Assembly (NCBI GenBank): GCA_017450425.1
Contig: JAFSUV010000032.1
Coordinates: 1-13,596 of the forward strand
Source of the DNA: Kiritimatiellia bacterium
GTDB lineage: Bacteria > Verrucomicrobiota > Kiritimatiellia > RFP12 > UBA3636
Direction of reading: 5' to 3'
DNA length: 13,596 bases
The translations under genes and the position numbers were made by a program. How positions within the stretch are numbered: the first letter of the stretch is position 1; every line of letters begins with the position of its first letter. The notes under the pieces were generated by a model. It did no database searches and had not been told where the DNA came from. It was given only the letters and a program-made list of their open reading frames with translations. Shown here in pieces: positions 1 to 5,863 of the stretch.

Positions 1-873
1 CACACGGCGCGCGCTCGCGCCCCGCTCGCAGCATGGCTTCAGACGAGGGCGGCGTTTGCGTGTTTCCTTGCGCAGGGCTACCCCGCGCTCGTCGCGGCCG
101 CGGCCGTTCTGGGCGCGTCGGCCAAGTGGCGCGGCGCGGCCCGGCCCGGAGCGGCGACCGCCGCCGCAGCGGTCTCCTTTGCGCTCGTCACCGCCGCGCA
201 TTTCGCCGTGCCGTTTCCGTATGCCGACTACAACACGCCGGCGATGCCGCTCGCGGCCGCGCTTCTCGCCGCGGCGCTCGCGCGCAAGGTGTCTTCGGCG
301 GCGCCGGATGCGGTGCGTCCGGTCCCCGTCATCGCGGCGACGCTCGTTGCGGCCGTCGCCTTCGTCGCGGCCTCCCCGTGGCCGATGAAATGGGTGGGCG
401 GCCGCCAGGACAGGTTTTGGTTTTCCACGGATTCGTCGAGCGCCGTGGCCCGCCTGAGGCAGGCCGGCAAAGCGGTGAGGGAAGCGAATGCGGGCGGCAA
501 ACCGCTCCTTGTGCAGGACGCCTACATCGCCGTCGAAGCCGGCGCGCCCGTCCTGCCCGGCCTTGAAATGGGCCCGTTCAGCGTTTTTCCGGGTTTGAGC
601 GACGACGAGGCGCGCAGAAGGCGCGTCCACACGCCGCAGACGCTTCTAAACGCGGTGCGCGGCGCAGACTGCGACGTGGCGACCATCGGCGGCTACACCT
701 TCGCGCTCGAATGCCCTTCCACGAATCCGCTCGACGAAGCCTTGCGCGAAGACCTGCTCGCTGCGGTGCGGGAGCGCTATCCCCTCGAAACCATGCGGTT
801 CGACAGGTTCGGGCAGCAGGACACGGCGCTCGAAGTGCGCACGAGGCGCGGCGCAAGGCAAAGCGGCGAGTGA
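1..873 (+). CDS. C-terminal part of a membrane glycosyltransferase-like protein (5' end outside window)
   Basis: The frame is open from the first base, so only the last 290 residues are present and the true start lies upstream. The first roughly 120 residues are Ala/Val/Leu-rich and contain several probable membrane segments separated by short Arg/Lys-rich loops; the last clear one is followed by ASPWPMKW. The remaining 160 residues form a soluble domain containing QDAYIAVEAG and GLEMGPFSVFPGLSDDEA. This layout, many membrane helices followed by a soluble tail, matches family 39/PMT-like (ArnT-type) glycosyltransferases that use polyprenyl-phosphate sugars at the cell envelope. The catalytic N-terminal loop with its Asp-Glu pair cannot be seen here, so the assignment is an inference. 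The soluble tail probably lies on the periplasmic side. The DAHP synthase gene begins 20 nt downstream, so co-transcription is possible. Confidence 0.55.
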   Translation, partial: HTARARAPLAAWLQTRAAFACFLAQGYPALVAAAAVLGASAKWRGAARPGAATAAAAVSFALVTAAHFAVPFPYADYNTPAMPLAAALLAAALARKVSSAAPDAVRPVPVIAATLVAAVAFVAASPWPMKWVGGRQDRFWFSTDSSSAVARLRQAGKAVREANAGGKPLLVQDAYIAVEAGAPVLPGLEMGPFSVFPGLSDDEARRRRVHTPQTLLNAVRGADCDVATIGGYTFALECPSTNPLDEALREDLLAAVRERYPLETMRFDRFGQQDTALEVRTRRGARQSGE

Positions 874-893
874 AACCGCGACAGGGCACGGCC

Positions 894-1952
894 ATGGAAT
901 ACTCGCAAATTGACAACGTCAACATCCGGTCGATCCAGACCATCGTCACGCCGGCACGGCTGCGGGACGAAATCCCGGCGCCCGCAGAGGCGTTGCAGAC
1001 CGTGGTCGCGGGGCGCGCGGCGATAGAAAAAATACTCGACGGCGAAGACAAGCGCGTTTTCGCCATCGTCGGTCCGTGCTCGATCCACAACCTCGATGCC
1101 GCCGCCACGTACGCGCGGCGGCTCAAGGCGCTTGCGGACGAGGTCGCGGACTCGATATTCGTCGTGATGCGCGTCTATTTCGAAAAGCCGCGCACGACGG
1201 TCGGCTGGAAAGGCCTCATAAACGACCCGTACCTCAACGACACCTTCCGCATCGACGACGGCCTCCGCATGGCCCGCAGGTTTCTCATCGAGACTGCGGC
1301 GCTCGGACTGCCGACGGCGACCGAGGTGCTCGACACCCTGACGCCGCAGTACATCGGCGATCTCGTCTCGTGGACCGCAATCGGCGCGCGCACGGCCGAA
1401 GCGCAGACGCACCGGGAAATCGCCTCCGGCCTTTCGACGCCTGTCGGGTTCAAGAACGGCACCGACGGATCGCTCGACACATGCGTGAACGGCATCGCGT
1501 CGGCGCTCGGACAGCACCATTTCCTGGGCGTCACGGGCGACGGCCTGCCTGCGGTTTTCTCGACCTGCGGCAACCCCTACGCCCATGTCGTGCTGCGGGG
1601 CGGCAAGGAGCCGAACTACGACGAAAAGCACGTGGCGGAATGCGAGCGCCGCCTCAAGGCCGCGCATCTGCCGCCTTCGATAGTGATCGACTGCTCGCAC
1701 GCGAATTCCGGCAAAGACCCGGCCCGCCAGGGCGAAGTGCTGGAAAATGTAGTCGGGCAGATCGAAAGGGGCAACCGCTCGATCCGGGGCTTCATGCTTG
1801 AAAGTTTCCTCGAATGGGGCTCCCAGCCCATCCCCAAGGACATCCGCCTCCTGAAGCCCGGACTCTCCGTGACGGACGCCTGCATCGACTGGCCGACCAC
1901 CGAAAAAATCCTTCGCGACGCTTGCCGCCGCCTTTCGCCCGTTTTGTGCTAG
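894..1952 (+). CDS. aroF/aroG-type: 3-deoxy-7-phosphoheptulonate (DAHP) synthase, class I AroF/G/H type
   Basis: This cytoplasmic enzyme condenses phosphoenolpyruvate with erythrose 4-phosphate, the first step of the shikimate pathway to aromatic amino acids. The 352 residues match the usual length of about 350. Landmarks are GPCSIH with the metal-binding Cys62, the substrate-binding run MRVYFEKPRTTVGWKGL (residues 92-108), GARTAE (165-170), PVGFKNGTDG (183-192), LRGGKEPNY (234-242), SHAN with His269, ES with Glu303 and TDACI with Asp328; the last three complete the metal site. Asp147 and Pro151 match E. coli AroG residues tied to feedback control, so allosteric inhibition is plausible, but Phe, Tyr or Trp preference cannot be read. 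I chose ATG 894 because AGGG lies 7 nt upstream and the protein then starts as AroG does. The frame is open back to 711, but that part overlaps the preceding gene and is a shadow. Confidence 0.96.
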   Translation: MEYSQIDNVNIRSIQTIVTPARLRDEIPAPAEALQTVVAGRAAIEKILDGEDKRVFAIVGPCSIHNLDAAATYARRLKALADEVADSIFVVMRVYFEKPRTTVGWKGLINDPYLNDTFRIDDGLRMARRFLIETAALGLPTATEVLDTLTPQYIGDLVSWTAIGARTAEAQTHREIASGLSTPVGFKNGTDGSLDTCVNGIASALGQHHFLGVTGDGLPAVFSTCGNPYAHVVLRGGKEPNYDEKHVAECERRLKAAHLPPSIVIDCSHANSGKDPARQGEVLENVVGQIERGNRSIRGFMLESFLEWGSQPIPKDIRLLKPGLSVTDACIDWPTTEKILRDACRRLSPVLC

Positions 1953-1955
1953 AAT
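1947..1955 (+). promoter_or_regulatory. Candidate extended -10 promoter for lysA and downstream genes
   Basis: TGCTAGAAT is an extended -10 (TGn plus TAGAAT, five of six bases of TATAAT) overlapping the stop codon of the DAHP synthase gene. Transcription would begin near 1962 and give a leader of about 47 nt. No good -35 stands at 16-18 bp; the nearest TTG-type hexamer is at 22 bp. The same nine bases occur before the V-ATPase gene on the other strand (11994-12002), which raises confidence. Confidence 0.4.
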
Positions 1956-2008
1956 CCCGCCTCCAATGATTTGAAGCAACGTTTTGTCTATTGGTGCGCC
2001 AACCGGAA

Positions 2009-3301
2009 ATGACCCGCAAGACAATCCCCTTTGACATTGAAGACGTCAAGCGCATGGAGGAGACGACGCCGACTCCGTTCCATGTTTACGACGGCGCGGC
2101 GATTCTCGCCAGGGCCGAGGCCCTGCGCCGCGCGTTCGCCTGGGCGCCGGGGTACCGCAACTATTTTGCGGTGAAGGCCACGCCCAATCCGGCCATTCTG
2201 GAGCTTCTCCGCGCGGCGGACACCGGGGCGGACTGCTCGTCGCTCGCCGAGCTCGTCATGGCCGAGCGCTCCGGCCTGACCGGCGACCGCGTGATGTTCA
2301 CTTCCAACGACACCCCGGCCGAAGAGTTCCGCAAGGCGGCCAAAATGGGGGCGACGATCAATTTCGACGACATCGGCCACATCGGCTTCGCGGAGCGCGC
2401 CCTCGGCGGGCGGTTGCCGCAAGTCGCCTGCTGCCGCTACAATCCCGGCCCGCTCAAGGACGGCAACGCCATAATCGGCAAGCCGGAAGAGGCGAAGTAC
2501 GGCTTCACGCGGCCGCAGCTCTTCGAGGGCTACAGGATGCTCAAGGAGCGCGGCGTCAGGAAGTTCGGCCTTCACGCCATGGTGGCGAGCAACGAGCGCT
2601 CGGCGCCGTATTTCGTGGAGACCGCGCGGCTGCTCTTCGACCTCGTCGCGGCGCTGTCGCGCGAGCTCGGCATTGCGTTCGACTTCGTGAATCTCGGCGG
2701 CGGGTTCGGCATCCCGTACCGGCCGGAAGAGGACGAAATCGACCTCGACGCCGTGGGAAGGGGCGTCAAGGAGGCGGCGGAGGACATCCTCGTGCGCAAC
2801 GGCATCGCGATGCCGCGCATCGCCACGGAAAGCGGGCGCTTCGTCACGGGGCCGTGCGGGTGGCTCGTCTCGCGCGTCCTGCACGTGAAGCGCACCTACC
2901 GCGTCTATGCCGGTCTCGACGCCTCGATGGCCAATCTCATGCGCCCGGCGCTCTACGGCGCATACCACCACATCACGGTCTTCGGCAAGGAAAACGCGCC
3001 GGCGGCGGAGGTTTACGACGTCACGGGGTCGCTCTGCGAGAACAACGACAAGTTCGCCATCGCGCGTCCGCTGCCGGAGCTTGAGCCGGGCGACGTCGTC
3101 GCCATCCACGACGCCGGCGCACACGGCCACGCCATGGGTTTCAACTACAACGGCAAGTTGCGCTCGGCCGAGTGGCTCCTGCCGCCCGGCGGCGGCGCGC
3201 CCGTGCTGATCCGCCGGGCCGAGACGCTCAACGACCTCTTTTCAACCCTCGTGCCGCCGCTGCGCGTGCGGCCCGAGCCGCCTTCTGGAGGCCGCGGCTA
3301 G
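2009..3301 (+). CDS. lysA: Diaminopimelate decarboxylase, PLP-dependent, fold type III
   Basis: The enzyme decarboxylates meso-diaminopimelate to L-lysine in the cytoplasm. The 430 residues fit the family. NYFAVKATPNP carries the PLP lysine (Lys56); GGGFGIPY (230-237) is the glycine loop for the PLP phosphate; TESGRFVTGP (273-282) follows. LDASMANLMRPALYGAYH (303-320) is the DapDC signature with Arg312 and Tyr316. GSLCENND (340-347) holds the Cys-Glu of the substrate site contributed by the partner subunit. HDAGAHGHAMGFNYNGKLRS closes the barrel. Two motifs deviate from textbook enzymes: HAMVASN replaces the usual H-x-H-x-GSQ, and CENND replaces CESxD. The start is uncertain, with no clear Shine-Dalgarno; GTG 1994, TTG 1991 and ATG 2054 are alternatives. 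Other relatives in this fold act on carboxynorspermidine, ornithine or arginine, but the signature favours diaminopimelate. The next gene begins 2 nt after the stop. Confidence 0.92.
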   Translation: MTRKTIPFDIEDVKRMEETTPTPFHVYDGAAILARAEALRRAFAWAPGYRNYFAVKATPNPAILELLRAADTGADCSSLAELVMAERSGLTGDRVMFTSNDTPAEEFRKAAKMGATINFDDIGHIGFAERALGGRLPQVACCRYNPGPLKDGNAIIGKPEEAKYGFTRPQLFEGYRMLKERGVRKFGLHAMVASNERSAPYFVETARLLFDLVAALSRELGIAFDFVNLGGGFGIPYRPEEDEIDLDAVGRGVKEAAEDILVRNGIAMPRIATESGRFVTGPCGWLVSRVLHVKRTYRVYAGLDASMANLMRPALYGAYHHITVFGKENAPAAEVYDVTGSLCENNDKFAIARPLPELEPGDVVAIHDAGAHGHAMGFNYNGKLRSAEWLLPPGGGAPVLIRRAETLNDLFSTLVPPLRVRPEPPSGGRG

Positions 3302-3303
3302 CC

Positions 3304-3543
3304 ATGAAGCTGAAGTGTCCATATTGCGGCAAAACCGAGCGCTGGAAGTGGAACAATCCGAAGTGGATGGAGTTCACCCCCGGCCCGATGGAACTGTGGC
3401 GCTGCGCCAGCTGCGGCAAGGAATACACGCTCTGGTGGTGGATGTTCGCGATCAAAACCCATATCGCGCACAACATCGTGACTCTCTGGCGCATCGCCGT
3501 GGCGCTCGTGATCCTTTTCGCGCTTCTGTTCGTCCTTGAGTAG
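3304..3543 (+). CDS. Small Trp-rich zinc-ribbon protein with one membrane helix
   Basis: I do not recognise this 79-residue protein as a named family. Residues 4-39 form a treble-clef/zinc-ribbon-like module with two CxxCGK knuckles (Cys5/Cys8 and Cys34/Cys37), which would bind one zinc. A Trp triplet (44-46) and a basic stretch follow, then a single hydrophobic helix at about 60-78 that ends the protein, leaving almost no tail after the membrane. Eight of 79 residues are tryptophan, mostly around the ribbon and the membrane interface. The likely topology is a cytoplasmic ribbon with a C-terminal tail anchor. A full GGAGG lies 12 nt upstream, inside the end of lysA. The stop is separated from the next ATG by one base, so translation is probably coupled to both neighbours. 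The ribbon could bind a protein or nucleic acid partner; no function can be assigned. Confidence 0.82.
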   Translation: MKLKCPYCGKTERWKWNNPKWMEFTPGPMELWRCASCGKEYTLWWWMFAIKTHIAHNIVTLWRIAVALVILFALLFVLE

Positions 3544-3544
3544 C

Positions 3545-4198
3545 ATGCCGGCGATGGACATCACGCGGATCGAAAACGGCGCGTTTCGCGAAAACGCGTG
3601 GCTCGCGGTTTGCGGCGGCGAGGCCGCGCTTGTGGATCCCGGCGGCGAGCCGGAGCGGCTCGCCGCGGCCGTCCGCGCGAGCGGGGCGGAGCTGCGCGAA
3701 GTGCTGCTTACGCACGGCCACGTGGATCACATCTCCGCTCTGGGCGAGGTGCTCGCCGCCTTTCCGGCGGCCACGGTGCGCATTTCGGGCGAGGACGAGG
3801 CGTGGTGCTTTACGCCGCTCAACGAAATGCCGCCGTACCGCGTGCCGCGCCGGCCTGAGGCCGGGCGTGTTTCCCGCGTCCGCAACGGCGACAGCATTTG
3901 CCTTGGCGGCACCGTTTTCTCCGTGCTGGCCACGCCCGGCCACTCGCCGGGCTCCGTGTGCTACTTCGCGCGGGAGGGCGGCGCAAATGCGCGCGGCATC
4001 CTGTTTTCCGGCGACACGCTTTTCGCCCGCACGATAGGCCGCACCGACCTGCCGGGCGGCGACGACGCGGCGATGGAGCGCTCGCTCGCCCTGCTCGCGG
4101 CATTGCCGCCGCAGACGCTCGTCCTGCCCGGGCACGGCCCGGAGACCACGATATCAACGGAACTTGCGACGAACCCGTTTCTCCACCGCCATGGCTAA
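3545..4198 (+). CDS. Metallo-beta-lactamase-fold hydrolase (glyoxalase II/YcbL-like)
   Basis: This is a 217-residue soluble zinc hydrolase of the short glyoxalase II-like class, which typically cleaves thioesters such as S-lactoylglutathione or related small esters. The complete metal set is visible: THGHVDH gives His57, His59, Asp61 and His62; TPGHSPGS gives His133; FSGDTLF gives Asp157, the bridging ligand; and LPGHGPET gives His197. RTDLPGGD (166-173) is also typical of this class. There is no room for the long C-terminal substrate domain of true glyoxalase II, so the substrate is open. No signal peptide is seen. I chose ATG 3545, one base after the previous stop, with GAG a few bases upstream. 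ATG 3554 is possible, and a TTG at 3536 would overlap the zinc-ribbon gene. The next gene starts inside this one. Confidence 0.9.
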   Translation: MPAMDITRIENGAFRENAWLAVCGGEAALVDPGGEPERLAAAVRASGAELREVLLTHGHVDHISALGEVLAAFPAATVRISGEDEAWCFTPLNEMPPYRVPRRPEAGRVSRVRNGDSICLGGTVFSVLATPGHSPGSVCYFAREGGANARGILFSGDTLFARTIGRTDLPGGDDAAMERSLALLAALPPQTLVLPGHGPETTISTELATNPFLHRHG

Positions 4199-4664
4199 GT
4201 ACGACGAAAACGACGACACCCCGCCCGCCATCGAGATCGGCGCGGACGGCATAGACGCGCACAAGATCGTGGAGCAAATCCGCGCCGCAGTGGCCGACAA
4301 GCGCGCGCGCGGCGTTTACGACGACGAGATCGTCGCCCGCGCCGAGCGCAACAATCTGCTGCTCATCGAGGACGACGAGCAGTTCATGGAACAGTACCTG
4401 AGGTGTCTGCGCCAGATCGTGCCGGTTGACATAAACGATTTCGAGATCATGGAGAAGCGCGGCTCGCTGCGTCCGCTGATGATCCTGCTCAAAAAGACGA
4501 TCTGGAAACTGCTGAAGTTCTACACGTACCGCCTCTGGTCGCAGCAGAACCAGACGAATGCGGTGCTGCTTGCGGCGATCGAGACGATGAACCGCAGGCA
4601 CAAGTCCGAGATCTCCCGTCTCGAAAGCCGCATCGAGGCGCTGGAGAGCGGTCGCGGCGGCTGA
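4191..4664 (+). CDS. Unrecognised 157-residue protein with C-terminal coiled coil, glycosyltransferase-associated
   Basis: I cannot assign a function. The protein is acidic at the N-terminus and has a helical segment from about residue 22 to 75 (IDAHKIVEQIRAAVADKRARG, then a Glu/Asp-rich stretch). A hydrophobic-basic amphipathic region follows at about 94-118 (LMILLKKTIWKLLKFY), which could lie on a membrane surface. The protein ends in a heptad-like coiled coil at about 122-152. No catalytic motif is seen. ATG 4191 overlaps the hydrolase stop by 8 nt, which suggests translational coupling because no Shine-Dalgarno precedes it. The gene is followed by a GT4 glycosyltransferase 29 nt away. Small coiled-coil proteins of this shape placed before glycosyltransferases or methyltransferases occur in surface-polysaccharide clusters, so a scaffold or chain-length-type role in glycan assembly is a guess. 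Confidence 0.8.
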   Translation: MAKYDENDDTPPAIEIGADGIDAHKIVEQIRAAVADKRARGVYDDEIVARAERNNLLLIEDDEQFMEQYLRCLRQIVPVDINDFEIMEKRGSLRPLMILLKKTIWKLLKFYTYRLWSQQNQTNAVLLAAIETMNRRHKSEISRLESRIEALESGRGG

Positions 4665-4672
4665 AAAGCCGC
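4657..4672 (+). other. Stem-loop with GAAA tetraloop over the stop codon
   Basis: GCGGCT and AGCCGC form a perfect 6-bp stem closed by GAAA, a stable GNRA tetraloop. It spans the stop codon of the coiled-coil protein gene and sits 10 nt before the ribosome binding site of the glycosyltransferase. The bases after it (ATTTCTCC) are only weakly T-rich, so it is a poor intrinsic terminator. It may instead adjust transcript stability or expression between the two genes. Confidence 0.4.
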
Positions 4673-4682
4673 ATTTCTCCGC

Positions 4683-4688
4683 AGGAAA
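4683..4688 (+). promoter_or_regulatory. Ribosome binding site of the GT4 gene
   Basis: AGGAAA lies 5 nt before ATG 4694, with the AGGA core at 4683-4686. It is the clearest close Shine-Dalgarno in the left block and fixes the start of the glycosyltransferase. Confidence 0.7.
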
Positions 4689-4693
4689 ACGCC

Positions 4694-5863
4694 ATGCGAA
4701 TCGCCGTAGTCGCCCCACGTCTGCACGAACCCGGCACAGTCGGGGGCGCGGAGACGCTCCTCTACTCGCTCGCCCTCGACGCCGTGCGCCTCGGCCACGA
4801 AGTGGATCTGCTCTGCACGTGCGCCAAAAACCACCACACCTGGGCGAACGAGGCGCCGCCCGGCGTTTTCGCGCGCGACGGCCTCACGGTGCGGCGCTTC
4901 CCGGTGGACGGGCGCGACACCGGGCTCTACGCCAAGCTGCAGGTGAACCTCGCGAGCGGCTGCCGTCTGTCGCCCGGGGAGCAGGAGCAGTGGCTCGCAA
5001 ACGGCGTGAATTCCACGGCGCTGGTCGATTGGATAAAGAGTGGCGGGCGCGACTACGACCGCATTGTCGTGGGGCCATACCTCTTCGGCCTCACGCGCGA
5101 AGTGTGTCTCGCCGCCCCGGAAAGGACGCTTCTCGTGCCCTGCTTCCACGACGAGTGCTACGCCCGCGTCGAAGCGCTCCATGCGGCGTTTTCCAAAATA
5201 CGCGGCTTTCTTTTCAACACCGAGCCGGAGCGCAAACTTGCGCACCGCCTCATGTCCGGCCTGTCGCCGCGCGTCGAGGAGACGGTCGCGATGGGGATCG
5301 AGCCGTTTGAAGCGTCGAAGACGGCATTCGCTTCGCGCACCGGCATCGCCGCTCCGTACATAATCTACAGCGGTCGCCGCGAAGGCGCGAAGGGCACGCC
5401 GATCCTGCTTGACTACCTCGACGCCTTTCGCCGGCGCACCGGGCGCGACGTGCATCTCGTCCTCACCGGTTCTGGCGAAATCGAGCCTCCGTCTTCGCTC
5501 GTGCCGGCGATACACGACCTCGGCTTCGTCAGCGAGGAGGAGAAGCGCGAGGCGATGGCCGGCGCCGCGGCGTTCGTGCACCCTTCGGTCAACGAAAGCC
5601 TCTCCATAGTCGTGCTCGAGTCCTGGCTCGCCCTCACGCCGGCGCTCGTGCACGCAAAGGGCGCGGTCCTCAAGTGGCAGTGCGAGAGCGCCTGCGGCGG
5701 GCTGTGGTTCAAGGACTACCCGGAGTTCGAGGAGGAGCTTTCGTTCCTGCTCGACAACCCCGCCGCCGCCGCGACCCTTGCCGCCCAGGGCCGCCGCTAC
5801 GTCCTTTCGCGCTATTCGCCGGAGGCGGTTCGCGCGCGCCTGGGCTCCGCCCTGGAGCGTTAA
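4694..5863 (+). CDS. Family GT4 glycosyltransferase (GT-B fold)
   Basis: This is a 389-residue cytoplasmic or membrane-associated retaining sugar transferase that would move a sugar from a nucleotide donor onto a glycan, lipid or metabolite acceptor. The N-terminal Rossmann half starts MRIAVVAPR and has the GGAE acceptor-side loop (17-20). The C-terminal half starts near 221 with YIIYSGRREGAKG, where Arg228 and Lys233 fit the donor phosphate-binding positions, followed by the HLVLTGSG strand. The donor-site E-x7-E motif is NESLSIVVLES, with Glu301 and Glu309. No signal peptide or membrane helix is seen. Donor and acceptor cannot be read from the sequence. As the last gene of the left operon, and with a probable membrane glycosyltransferase at the window start, it points to envelope polysaccharide synthesis. 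Its stop shares the TTAA at 5860-5863 with the stop of the convergent pump gene. Confidence 0.92.
   Translation: MRIAVVAPRLHEPGTVGGAETLLYSLALDAVRLGHEVDLLCTCAKNHHTWANEAPPGVFARDGLTVRRFPVDGRDTGLYAKLQVNLASGCRLSPGEQEQWLANGVNSTALVDWIKSGGRDYDRIVVGPYLFGLTREVCLAAPERTLLVPCFHDECYARVEALHAAFSKIRGFLFNTEPERKLAHRLMSGLSPRVEETVAMGIEPFEASKTAFASRTGIAAPYIIYSGRREGAKGTPILLDYLDAFRRRTGRDVHLVLTGSGEIEPPSSLVPAIHDLGFVSEEEKREAMAGAAAFVHPSVNESLSIVVLESWLALTPALVHAKGAVLKWQCESACGGLWFKDYPEFEEELSFLLDNPAAAATLAAQGRRYVLSRYSPEAVRARLGSALER

Noticed and set aside
711..893. An N-terminal extension of the DAHP synthase
   Set aside because: It overlaps the preceding gene, is Arg-rich, and the class I family starts at ATG 894 with a Shine-Dalgarno.
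1953..2008. A lysine riboswitch before lysA
   Set aside because: The gap is under 60 bases, whereas the lysine riboswitch needs about 170 nt of structured RNA. No match to its core is seen.
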